DNA of 6,840 bases from a bacterium (GTDB lineage: Bacteria > Patescibacteriota > Minisyncoccia > UBA6257 > 02-FULL-45-10c). The first letter of the stretch is position 1. Each line of letters opens with the position of its first letter. The notes under the pieces are model-generated. The model was not told the DNA's origin, did no database searches, and worked only from the letters and a program-made list of their open reading frames with translations. Positions 1 through 5,469 of the stretch are shown here, in pieces. The stretch spans positions 1 through 6,840 of the forward strand of contig JAUSKP010000049.1 in the NCBI GenBank assembly GCA_030646555.1, in the 5' to 3' direction. The position numbers and the translations under genes were made by a program.

Positions 1-789
1 TTAGATGCCTTAAAGAAAAATGCTCAAGGGGACGTGGCTGAAACAGCTAATTTATTTTTGAAGTCTTTATCAATTAATACTTTTTTGGGAAAGAGCGAGG
101 CTAGATCGCAATTTGCAAATTTCGTAACTAATATTGCGGTAGCTTCCAATAAGCTTGATGATAATCAAAAATCCCAGCTTTTAGTCAGGGCCGTTAAAGA
201 AATAGAACAAGATCGGGCGGAAAATACTTTAGATCCAAGGCCATCAATTTATTTGGGAATTATTTATAGCAAGATAGGCCAAATTGATAAGGCAATTGAA
301 AATTATCAAGACGCTTTAAAGTTTTCTCCTCAAAAGCAGGATATATTATTTTCTTTAGCCGATTCATATATGGCCAAAGAAGACTATGTATCAGCTCTTT
401 CAGTTTTAGAAAAAGCTTATAATTCAGATCCTGAATTTTATACCGCCAAGGTCTATTTGGCGGGCATGTATGTTATGAATGGCCGGCAAGATAAAGCGGA
501 CGAGATTTTATTAAAAGGTTTTGGCGCGGTTGATGTCGCCGATGAATTTTTGGTGAAAGTTTATTATAAATCTAAAAATTATCCTCGTTTGATCGGCGTG
601 TGGCAGGCGTATGTGGATGGAAATAAAGATAATATTGATTATAGAAAAAGCTTGGCTGGCGCCTATCTTGTGAATGGCCAAAAAGAAGAAGCGATTAGGG
701 TTTTGGAAGAAGCGGCCGTCATAGATCCGTCATTTGAAAAGAGCGCAAAAGATTATATAGATCAGATCCGCTCCGGAAGTATGAAATAA
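1..789 (+). CDS. TPR-repeat protein, C-terminal part (5' end outside window)
   Basis: The frame is open from base 1 to the TAA at 787-789 (262 residues), so the GTG at 34 is probably internal and the gene starts upstream. The visible part is alpha-helical with tetratricopeptide repeats. One spans about residues 80-112 (YLGIIYSKIGQIDKAIENYQ), a second about 114-147, a degenerate one follows, and a last one spans about 212-245 (AGAYLVNGQKEEAIRVLEEA). TPRs are protein-protein interaction scaffolds. The segment around residues 15-42 (ETANLFLKSLSINTFLGKSE) recalls the stretch that links the membrane domain to the TPR tail in O-antigen-ligase-like proteins of Parcubacteria. If so, the missing N-terminus would hold the transmembrane segments. 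That identity is an inference; a free-standing TPR protein is possible. No clear terminator follows. Confidence 0.85.
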   Translation, partial: LDALKKNAQGDVAETANLFLKSLSINTFLGKSEARSQFANFVTNIAVASNKLDDNQKSQLLVRAVKEIEQDRAENTLDPRPSIYLGIIYSKIGQIDKAIENYQDALKFSPQKQDILFSLADSYMAKEDYVSALSVLEKAYNSDPEFYTAKVYLAGMYVMNGRQDKADEILLKGFGAVDVADEFLVKVYYKSKNYPRLIGVWQAYVDGNKDNIDYRKSLAGAYLVNGQKEEAIRVLEEAAVIDPSFEKSAKDYIDQIRSGSMK

Positions 790-823
790 GTCTCTCCCTA
801 TCATTACGGGCATCGCCGACTTG

Positions 824-849
824 TCCGCCGTAGCCTTGGCGAAGGTGGA
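824..849. repeat. GC-rich imperfect palindrome, TCCGCC/GGTGGA arms
   Basis: The arms TCCGCC (824-829) and GGTGGA (844-849) pair with one G-T wobble, and an inner GCC-TT-GGC hairpin (833-840) sits between them. It lies in the intergenic spacer and has no T-run after it, so it is unlikely to be a simple terminator. The arm sequence matches the hairpins at 990-1005 and 5947-5976, suggesting one dispersed family. Confidence 0.6.
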
Positions 850-865
850 AGCAATCTATTTTTTT

Positions 866-894
866 GTCATTCCCGCGAAAGCGGGAATCCAGTC
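866..894. repeat. GTCAT...ATCCAGTC palindromic repeat, copy 1
   Basis: The arms ATTCCCGC (869-876) and GCGGGAAT (881-888) are perfectly complementary around a GAAA loop, flanked by GTC on the left and CCAGTC on the right. This is the dRS3/REP-like type of short intergenic palindrome known from many bacteria. Two further copies of the same design lie at 2784-2833 and 2880-2910, with different but still self-complementary arms. Confidence 0.75.
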
Positions 895-921
895 TTCCGC
901 ATACTTATTAACACCCCTCTT

Positions 922-949
922 TTCACCATGGATAAATTTGGTGTATACT
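922..949 (+). promoter_or_regulatory. Putative sigma-70-type promoter for the surface-protein pair
   Basis: TTCACC (922-927, four of six matches to TTGACA) is followed after 16 bp by TATACT (944-949, five of six matches to TATAAT). Transcription would start near 956, giving a leader of about 90 nt that carries the hairpin at 990-1005. Position and spacing fit a promoter for the genes at 1047 and 1731. This is motif evidence only. Confidence 0.5.
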
Positions 950-989
950 TAAAAAGCTTATATAAAAAATAAATAACGTCGAAAACTTA

Positions 990-1005
990 TCCGCCAGTCG
1001 GCGGA
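990..1005. repeat. Short palindrome TCCGCC-AGTC-GGCGGA
   Basis: A perfect 6-bp stem with a 4-base loop. It falls inside the predicted leader of the gene at 1047, about 40 bases before its start codon. The arms are identical to those of the first hairpin of the in-frame module in the glycosylase gene (5947-5961), so it is best seen as a member of the same dispersed palindrome family. A local effect on the mRNA leader is possible but not shown. Confidence 0.6.
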
Positions 1006-1046
1006 AATAAAAATTAAAAAAATAAGTAAATTAAAATTAATTAGAT

Positions 1047-1709
1047 ATGAAAAATTCAAAATTTTTATCTATCGTTCTCTCAGTCGTCTTGTCGGTTTTA
1101 AGTGTTGCGCTTTTAACTCAAGCTGCGACATCTATCAGTACTAGTATAACTACGGGAGGTACCCTGGCGGTCACAGGTGCATCTACATTAACCGGCGCAG
1201 TCGCAGCTAATGGTGGATTAACTGTTGATTCCACGGCATTTATAGTAGCTGACACTACTGGCAATACAACAATCGCTGGAACTTTGGGTGTCACTGGTTT
1301 AACCACAATGGTTAATGCTACAACAACTGGCAATTCTTCTATTGCCGGAGCTCTTTGGGTAAATGGCAATGCTACAACTACTTCTGCCGGAGCAATTTCC
1401 ACGCAGAGCAGTTTGACTGTTGGCGCAGGCGGTACAGCATTAAATGGATTATATACGGGTTTTTGCAGTATGACTGCCTTAACAGTTACTGCTTCCTCTA
1501 CGGCATATGCAGATTGTAATACTTCTATCACTCTTCCTGCTGGTTCTAAGGTTTGGGTTACGGCCACTGGTTCTTTACCGACAAACTTCGTAATTGAGGC
1601 GGCTTCCAGTAGCGTTGCCAGCAAGATCAATCTAAGATTTCTGAATACTGGTATGATAACCGGAGAAGCTGTAGGCGCGCATTCATTCAATTTCTTTGGC
1701 ATTAATTAA
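1047..1709 (+). CDS. Exported beta-repeat surface protein
   Basis: This 220-residue protein begins with a clear Sec signal peptide: MKNSK, then a hydrophobic core to about residue 24, with likely cleavage after TQA (about residue 26). The mature part is very rich in T, S, G, A and V. It carries short repeated units (residues ~36-120) such as TGTL-AVTGASTLTGAV, GNTTIAGTLGVTG and GNSSIAGALWVNG, the pattern of stacked beta-strand surface or fibre-like proteins. A different C-terminal domain (~135-220) contains two cysteines (FCSM and ADCN) that could form a disulfide. No catalytic motif, LPXTG anchor or transmembrane tail is visible. The ATG is followed by a proper signal peptide, which supports the start; no Shine-Dalgarno sequence is seen. 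The gene lies 21 bp before the next exported protein, probably in one transcript. The exact role is unknown. Confidence 0.82.
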   Translation: MKNSKFLSIVLSVVLSVLSVALLTQAATSISTSITTGGTLAVTGASTLTGAVAANGGLTVDSTAFIVADTTGNTTIAGTLGVTGLTTMVNATTTGNSSIAGALWVNGNATTTSAGAISTQSSLTVGAGGTALNGLYTGFCSMTALTVTASSTAYADCNTSITLPAGSKVWVTATGSLPTNFVIEAASSSVASKINLRFLNTGMITGEAVGAHSFNFFGIN

Positions 1710-1730
1710 TTCGATTTAATTTTCTTAATT

Positions 1731-2666
1731 ATGAAAAAATACCTATCAATTACAGTCGGGTTGATGTTGGTGTCTGGGACACTTCCGGTTTTAGCTGCCA
1801 ATGAAGTAACTATTGATCCTAATGTTGAAATTTCGGTGAGCAGTTACACACTGGTTGTTTCCGGTACCGCCAAGATAATAGATTCTTTATCGGTGGCCGA
1901 TAGTAATTTTACCGTGACTTTATCTCCTGGCGCCACATTTAGCGTGACGTCTGCGGATAAAAGGAAGTTTTCTTACAGCGTTGGTACTGGCATAACTGCC
2001 GCAACACATTGTACGGGTAGTTCATATGTATCTTTTGCGGCATCTAGCGCTAGCGAGGCCGCCGCTGATGCGACGATTACTCCGTCAACAACTGAAACTT
2101 GTGATGGCACTACTACAGCTGCCGCAGTAACAGGTAGTACGTCTGGTGGCGGTGGTTCGGGCGGATCAAATAATCCTAACGCCACTATATTCAGTCAGAC
2201 CGCAACTACTGCTTCAGCTGCAGCCGCGGTTCAACTTCCAGCTCAAGCTTCATCGGTAGCTGTTGCCGCAACTAGCGGTGTGACTACTGGCCATGTTTTT
2301 GCAACTCCTTTGAAACTCGGATCAAAAGGAACCGATGTTTCTGAATTACAAAAAGTTTTGGTGGCAAAAGGATATCTTGCCATGCCATCAGGCGCGGCTT
2401 ACGGCACCTTCGGATCTTTAACCCAATCTGCTGTTAAAAAATATCAAGCCGCTAATGGCATTGATCAATTAGGCAATGTTGGTCCTGCCACTCGAGCAAA
2501 ACTTAATGCCTCTGTCGCAGCTCCAGTTTCAACTCCCGCTGCCACTGCTTCAACTCAAGCTTCTTCTGCTCAAATTGAAGTCTTGCAGACACAGCTTCAG
2601 GCATTGCAAGCTCAACTCTTAATGCTTCTTAGCCAGCAAATGGAATTATTGAAAGCTCAGCAATAA
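1731..2666 (+). CDS. Exported peptidoglycan-binding-domain protein with coiled-coil tail
   Basis: The 311-residue product starts with a signal peptide (residues 1-22, cleavage likely after VLA). Residues ~24-125 form a beta-rich domain with cysteines at 94 and 124 that could pair. A Ser/Gly linker follows (GSTSGGGGSGGSNN, ~134-147). A PG_binding_1-type domain spans ~194-260 (LKLGSKGTDVSELQKVL, YGTFGSLTQSAVKKYQ, VGPATRAKLN). After a Pro/Ala/Ser/Thr linker comes a Gln/Leu-rich amphipathic helix (~280-311) that looks like a short coiled coil. Domains of this family bind cell-wall peptidoglycan, so the protein probably sits at the wall, and the helix could drive oligomerisation. No hydrolase or peptidase domain is present. 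It follows the surface protein by 21 bp without an SD sequence and ends just before a strong terminator, so the two genes probably form one unit. The substrate or partner is unknown. Confidence 0.88.
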   Translation: MKKYLSITVGLMLVSGTLPVLAANEVTIDPNVEISVSSYTLVVSGTAKIIDSLSVADSNFTVTLSPGATFSVTSADKRKFSYSVGTGITAATHCTGSSYVSFAASSASEAAADATITPSTTETCDGTTTAAAVTGSTSGGGGSGGSNNPNATIFSQTATTASAAAAVQLPAQASSVAVAATSGVTTGHVFATPLKLGSKGTDVSELQKVLVAKGYLAMPSGAAYGTFGSLTQSAVKKYQAANGIDQLGNVGPATRAKLNASVAAPVSTPAATASTQASSAQIEVLQTQLQALQAQLLMLLSQQMELLKAQQ

Positions 2667-2679
2667 GAAAGATTTTGAT

Positions 2680-2707
2680 AAAAAATTCCCCTTTCGGGGA
2701 ATTTTTT
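2680..2707 (+). terminator. Rho-independent terminator after the surface-protein pair
   Basis: A perfect 12-bp stem (AAAAAATTCCCC, 2680-2691, with GGGGAATTTTTT, 2696-2707) encloses a TTTC loop. The 3' arm ends in six T's and the stem has a GC-rich top, as in intrinsic terminators. It begins 13 bases after the stop codon at 2664-2666. The A-run on the left means it could also work on the opposite strand. Confidence 0.9.
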
Positions 2708-2783
2708 ATTGACGTCTTCAATTCCTCTGTCATTATGTTCCAAATATTATCTGTTCTGCGGACATCAGGGATTGTTAATTTCT

Positions 2784-2833
2784 GTCATTCCAAACTTGAT
2801 TTGCCTGCCTACCGGCAGGCAGGGAATCCAGTC
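2784..2833. repeat. GTCAT...ATCCAGTC palindrome, copy 2, carrying a nested palindrome
   Basis: The outer unit is GTC-ATTCCAAA-CTTGA-TTTG...GAAT-CCAGTC. A 20-bp palindrome (2804-2823, CCTGCC...GGCAGG arms) interrupts its right arm. Removing those 20 bases restores a perfect 8-bp stem (ATTCCAAA with TTTGGAAT) around the CTTGA loop, and this loop also occurs in copy 3. One repeat therefore appears to have been inserted into another. Confidence 0.75.
2804..2823. repeat. Inserted CCTGCC/GGCAGG palindrome
   Basis: A near-perfect short palindrome: TGCCTGCC (2802-2809) pairs with GGCAGGCA (2814-2821) around TACC. Translated in one frame it gives the LPTGRQ-like peptide that turns up in over-predicted proteins of Parcubacteria, to my knowledge a mark of a very abundant repeat in that group. 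The exact insertion boundary is ambiguous by one base because G flanks both sides. Confidence 0.65.
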
Positions 2834-2834
2834 C

Positions 2835-2870
2835 GTCATTGCGAGCCCCACTAAGCGGGGCGTGGCAATC
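2835..2870. repeat. GTCATTGCGAG...GTGGCAATC repeat, copy 1
   Basis: The outer arms ATTGC and GCAAT enclose an inner GCCCC/GGGGC hairpin (2845-2849 with 2857-2861). It shares the ends GTCATTGCGAG and CGTGGCAATC with the copy at 5420-5453, while the inner part differs. It lies one base after the nested repeat and in the same orientation. Confidence 0.7.
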
Positions 2871-2879
2871 TCTTTTTCT

Positions 2880-2910
2880 GTCATCCCGGCCCTTGAGCCG
2901 GGATCCAGAC
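2880..2910. repeat. GTCAT...ATCCAG palindromic repeat, copy 3
   Basis: The arms ATCCCGGC (2883-2890) and GCCGGGAT (2897-2904) are perfectly complementary around CCTTGA, with GT on the left and CCAGAC on the right. The arms differ from copies 1 and 2 at several positions on both sides, so pairing is kept by paired changes. Confidence 0.75.
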
Positions 2911-2980
2911 CTTTTTTATTATTTCTACTCCCCTTATTTTGCTTATTCTTCCTATTCCACTTATTAAACTTATTTATCTA
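2911..2980. other. Pyrimidine-rich non-coding tract in the gap between 2667 and 3148
   Basis: The 480-bp gap is filled by the terminator, the repeats listed separately and this C/T-rich stretch on the + strand (for example CTACTCCCCTT, TTCTTCCTATTCC). I see no credible gene in it. The open frame across 2709-3038 is made mostly of repeat sequence. Confidence 0.5.
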
Positions 2981-2990
2981 TGTCAAATTT

Positions 2991-3026
2991 GGAACACGAT
3001 TCAAGATTAATCCTAAAACGTGTTCC
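2991..3026. repeat. 36-bp GGAACA/TGTTCC palindrome, copy 1
   Basis: It begins GGAACACG and ends CGTGTTCC, with GATTAATC at the centre; 15 of 18 positions pair. It is followed by TCTTTTTA, so it could also end transcription on the + strand. Its left flank GTCAAATTT (2982-2990) reappears inverted to the right of copy 3 (AAATTTGAC, 6832-6840). Confidence 0.75.
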
Positions 3027-3079
3027 TCTTTTTATTAATTCAAAATTATAAATTCCAGCTTTTGAATTAATTGATATTT

Positions 3080-3088
3080 TGATATAAT
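3080..3088 (+). promoter_or_regulatory. recG: Extended -10 promoter of the recG transcript
   Basis: TGATATAAT contains a perfect TATAAT (3083-3088) with the TGn extension. A weak -35-like TTTGAA lies at 3061-3066 with a 16-bp spacer. Transcription would begin near 3095, giving a leader of about 130 nt before the recG ATG at 3228. The extended -10 and consensus hexamer make this the best-supported promoter here. Confidence 0.7.
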
Positions 3089-3110
3089 ATAGACAATTTA
3101 AAGACTATTT

Positions 3111-3229
3111 ATCCTGTTAGAGACGATCGATACTTAAATAAAGGTGATATGTTAAAAATTACACCAAACATTTTAAATAGCGTAGTCGGCATAATTATGG
3201 TCGCTTCTGCGACTCGTCTCTAATAGGAT
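3111..3229 (+). promoter_or_regulatory. Structured recG leader with long-range 16-bp stem over the start codon
   Basis: ATCCTGTTAGAGACGA (3111-3126) is complementary to TCGTCTCTAATAGGAT (3214-3229), with one G-U wobble in 16 pairs. The 3' arm covers the AGG before recG and the first two bases of its ATG. Inside are a GTCGC-TTCT-GCGAC hairpin (3200-3213) stacked directly on the main stem, and a weaker GGTG/CACC pairing (3143-3146 with 3162-3165). A folded leader would hide the recG start. Translation of the small frame at 3149-3223 would open the right arm. I do not recognise a known riboswitch class. A small inverted-repeat (MITE-like) insertion is an alternative, but no target duplication is evident. 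Confidence 0.5.
3149..3223 (+). CDS. Possible 24-codon leader peptide upstream of recG
   Basis: The frame MLKITPNILNSVVGIIMVASATRL runs from ATG 3149 to TAA 3221-3223, and recG starts four bases later. AAAGGTGAT directly before the ATG fits the 16S anti-Shine-Dalgarno tail and is the best ribosome site in the window; recG itself has only AGG touching its ATG. The spacing is short. The peptide is mostly hydrophobic with a single positive residue near each end. The frame ends inside the right arm of the leader stem, so translating ribosomes would unfold it, which suggests translational coupling or attenuation. A frame this short could arise by chance; expression is not shown. Confidence 0.4.
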   Translation: MLKITPNILNSVVGIIMVASATRL

Positions 3230-5375
3230 GGACCTGAATACCGAATTGGTAAAAATAGACGGTATTGGACCGAAGTTTATTCCAAAGCTTGCCAAGCTCA
3301 ACATTAAGACTGTTAAAGATTTGCTTTGGCACTTTCCTTTCAGGTATGATGATTTTTCAAAAGTAATTCCGATAGCGGAACTTAAGCCCAATCAGCCGGC
3401 CACTATTCAGGGTACGGTTAAAAAAATAGGCCTGCGCCGCACTTTCAGGCAAAAGCTTGTTTTAGTTGAAGCTATCATTGTTGATGATACCGGCGGAGTC
3501 AGGGCTTTGTGGTTCAACCAAGCATATTTATTAAAAATATTAAAACCCGGCACGCGGGCAAATTTTGCCGGAAAAATTATTGAATCCAAAAAGGATTTAT
3601 ATCTAAGCAACCCCGTTTATGAAATTACTTCCAGCTATGGAATTTCTAGCGCTAGTAGCGGGCCTAGACACACGGCGGGTTTAATTCCTGTTTATCCGGA
3701 AACCCGAGGCGTCAGTTCAAAGCTTTTAAGGTATATTTTAAAACCCATACTTACTTCAATTCCTGTTATTGCGGATTTTTTGCCGAAAGAAATTTTAACT
3801 AAAAATGTTTTGCCGGATATCAATTCGGCTCTTAAGAAGATCCATTTTCCTTTGCGCGCGATAGATGCCGAGATTGCAAAGAAAAGATTTGCTTTTGAAA
3901 ATCTTTTTTTACTCCAGCTCAATAATTTGAAATTAAAATCCCAATTGGCGCAGGAAAAAAGCGAGATTATTCCGGCAGACCAGGAATTTTTAAGCAAGCT
4001 GCTTGCGGAGCTGCCCTTTGTTCTGACTGGGTCCCAAAAGGAAGTTTTGCATGAGGTGCTTTCCGATATTCAGAGGCCGAGGCCGATGAATAGATTGCTT
4101 CAGGGTGATGTCGGATCAGGCAAGACTGTTATTGCCGCCATAGCTGCTATATTAGCCGCTAAGAACGGCCAGCAGACGGCTATTCTGGCTCCGACCGAAG
4201 TGTTGGCCCAACAGCATTACAGGACCATTACAAAGTTGTTCAAGGAATATTTTTCTGCCTCCGGCAGATCTCCCGAAGGGAGAGAGAAAGAAATAGAAAT
4301 ATTGACCGGGGGATCAAAAGGCAAGAAAAGTTTGAATGAAAAAATAGAAAACGGGGAGATAAAAATAATTATCGGCACGCACGCCATCATCCAAAAAACG
4401 GTCAAATTTAAAAATCTGGCATTGGTGATTGTAGATGAACAGCATCGTTTCGGAGTGGAACAGCGCGCAGCTCTTTTGAGGTCTGAGAAAAATTCTAAAG
4501 TTTTAATTCCGCATCTTCTTTCTATGTCGGCTACGCCTATTCCAAGAACTTTGGCGCTCACTATTTTCGGCGATTTGGATCTGTCTATTATCAATGAACT
4601 TCCGGCTGGCAGAAAATCTATCATTACCAAAGTGGTTTCGCCAAGCAAGCGTTCGGACGCCTACGGTTTTATAAGAGAACAAATTCTAAAAGGCAGGCAG
4701 GCTTTTGTCATTTGTCCGCGTATTGAGCCGGGCACTAAAGATGAAGAAGAAAGAAAAGTTTTGACCGAGTCTCAGCAAAAATTATTAGATCTGAAGTCGG
4801 TTAAGGAAGAATTTGAAAGATTGTCCAAGAATATTTTTCCGGACCTGAAGATTGCTATGCTCCACGGAAAATTAAAGAACACAGAGAAAGAAAATATTAT
4901 GAAAGATTTTCAGGATAAAAAATATGATATCTTAGTTTCCACTTCGGTGATTGAGGTGGGTGTAGATGTGCCTAATGCCAGCATTATGATGATAGAGGGC
5001 GCGGACAGATTCGGCTTGGCCCAGCTTTATCAGTTTAGGGGCAGGGTAGGACGAAGCGAGCACCAGTCTTATTGTTTGCTTTTCACCGATTCCGATTCCG
5101 AATCCACTCAATACCGCCTTGATTCTCTTTTGACCGCAAAAAATGGTTTTGAATTAGCTGAAAAAGATCTGCAGCTTCGCGGCCCGGGTCAGTTCATGGG
5201 CAAGGAGCAAACTGGGCTTCCCGATATTGCTATGGATGCTTTGAAAAATATTGAATTAGTAAAAGCCGCTAAATCTTCTGCTGAAGAATTATTATCCAAC
5301 GACCCTGATTTTTCCAAGAATCCTTTGCTTGCTGAGCGCTTTAAACAATTCCATCAAAATATCCATTTGGAATAG
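3228..5375 (+). CDS. recG: ATP-dependent DNA helicase RecG
   Basis: RecG is a monomeric SF2 translocase that remodels stalled replication forks and branch-migrates Holliday junctions. The 715 residues begin with a helix-hairpin-helix-like region (KIDGIGPKFIPKLAKLNI), followed by the wedge/OB domain (~55-170). Helicase motifs are intact: Walker A GDVGSGKT (293-300), Walker B DEQH (403-406), SAT (434-436) and motif VI QFRGRVGR (602-609). The TRG-type segment LQLRGPGQ (648-655) is also present. The length is slightly above the usual ~690. The excess includes a 10-residue palindrome-encoded insert (residues 343-352) and a short insert near residues 140-147. The ATG at 3228 is the first start after an in-frame stop at 3192 and gives the normal N-terminus. 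It has its own promoter and a structured leader. The glycosylase gene follows but has its own -10. Identification is firm. Confidence 0.97.
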   Translation: MDLNTELVKIDGIGPKFIPKLAKLNIKTVKDLLWHFPFRYDDFSKVIPIAELKPNQPATIQGTVKKIGLRRTFRQKLVLVEAIIVDDTGGVRALWFNQAYLLKILKPGTRANFAGKIIESKKDLYLSNPVYEITSSYGISSASSGPRHTAGLIPVYPETRGVSSKLLRYILKPILTSIPVIADFLPKEILTKNVLPDINSALKKIHFPLRAIDAEIAKKRFAFENLFLLQLNNLKLKSQLAQEKSEIIPADQEFLSKLLAELPFVLTGSQKEVLHEVLSDIQRPRPMNRLLQGDVGSGKTVIAAIAAILAAKNGQQTAILAPTEVLAQQHYRTITKLFKEYFSASGRSPEGREKEIEILTGGSKGKKSLNEKIENGEIKIIIGTHAIIQKTVKFKNLALVIVDEQHRFGVEQRAALLRSEKNSKVLIPHLLSMSATPIPRTLALTIFGDLDLSIINELPAGRKSIITKVVSPSKRSDAYGFIREQILKGRQAFVICPRIEPGTKDEEERKVLTESQQKLLDLKSVKEEFERLSKNIFPDLKIAMLHGKLKNTEKENIMKDFQDKKYDILVSTSVIEVGVDVPNASIMMIEGADRFGLAQLYQFRGRVGRSEHQSYCLLFTDSDSESTQYRLDSLLTAKNGFELAEKDLQLRGPGQFMGKEQTGLPDIAMDALKNIELVKAAKSSAEELLSNDPDFSKNPLLAERFKQFHQNIHLE
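3645..3668. repeat. Imperfect palindrome inside recG (TCTAG...CTAGA)
   Basis: TCTAG-CGC-TAGTA-GCG, then a GGC bulge, then CTAGA. It encodes SSASSGPR (residues 140-147) just before HTAGLIPVYPETRG, where RecG proteins normally go straight from the OB domain into the (R/A)GLxPVYP motif. The first 11 bases, TCTAGCGCTAG, also occur in the same reading phase at 2043-2053. It may be another in-frame palindromic insert, but this is weaker than the 4254 module. Confidence 0.4.
4254..4283. repeat. In-frame double-hairpin module inside recG
   Basis: Two adjacent perfect hairpins, TCTGCC-TCC-GGCAGA (4254-4268) and TCTCCC-GAA-GGGAGA (4269-4283), each have a 6-bp stem and a 3-base loop. Together they are exactly 30 bp and start on a codon boundary, encoding SASGRSPEGR. 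Against the general RecG pattern (…FxxxxIExxxLxG…, as in E. coli), these residues are extra and fall in the loop after the helix that follows motif Ia. The glycosylase gene carries a module with the same design and phase at 5947-5976. Confidence 0.8.
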
Positions 5376-5391
5376 TTTTTATTGCTATGTT

Positions 5392-5418
5392 ATCTTACGA
5401 CATCAGATGTCGTAAGAT
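5392..5418. repeat. Perfect 27-bp palindrome downstream of recG
   Basis: The 13-base arms (ATCTTACGACATC, 5392-5404, and its exact complement, 5406-5418) meet around a single A. It begins 17 bases after the recG stop codon. No T-run follows, so it is not a typical intrinsic terminator, although a stem this strong could still affect the 3' end of the recG mRNA. Confidence 0.85.
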
Positions 5419-5419
5419 T

Positions 5420-5453
5420 GTCATTGCGAGGAGTCCGCGACGTGGCAATCCAG
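5420..5453. repeat. GTCATTGCGAG...GTGGCAATC repeat, copy 2
   Basis: It shares GTCATTGCGAG and CGTGGCAATC with 2835-2870 and ends in CAG like the GTCAT/ATCCAG repeats. The middle is GAGTCCGCGA instead of the GCCCC/GGGGC hairpin. It starts one base after the 27-bp palindrome and ends directly at the TATAAT at 5454. Confidence 0.7.
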
Positions 5454-5459
5454 TATAAT
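5454..5459 (+). promoter_or_regulatory. -10 box for the glycosylase gene, abutting a repeat
   Basis: A perfect TATAAT lies right after the repeat end CCAG. No good -35 is seen at 16-18 bp, where repeat sequence lies. A transcript would start near 5466, only a few bases before the ATG at 5470, so the mRNA would be leaderless or nearly so. The second in-frame ATG (5497) would instead have a ~30-nt leader. Confidence 0.5.
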
Positions 5460-5469
5460 GTAAAATAAT

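Noticed and set aside
34..36. GTG at 34 as the start of the TPR gene
   Set aside because: The frame is open to base 1, and the upstream residues (LDALKKNAQGD) read as a continuation of the same protein; there is no ribosome site before it.
1118..1702. 194-codon open frame on the - strand
   Set aside because: It is antisense to the surface-protein gene, whose signal peptide and repeats are convincing. The frame is open because of the biased T/S/G/A codons of that gene.
2991..3026. LexA-type operator (GAAC...GTTC) upstream of recG
   Set aside because: The GGAACA and TGTTCC halves are 24 bases apart, far too wide for a LexA box, and the same element occurs next to unrelated genes.
2709..3038. 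109-codon open frame on the + strand after the terminator
   Set aside because: Its sequence is mostly the palindromic repeats (the LPTGRQ peptide comes from the CCTGCC/GGCAGG element) and a pyrimidine tract; there is no ribosome site or recognisable domain.
3111..3229. Known riboswitch or T-box upstream of recG
   Set aside because: I find no T-box TGGNACCGCG or other conserved motif of a class I know; only the long stem and small hairpins are supported.
4217..4648. 143-codon open frame on the - strand within recG
   Set aside because: It is a shadow of a firmly identified helicase region that contains motifs II and III.
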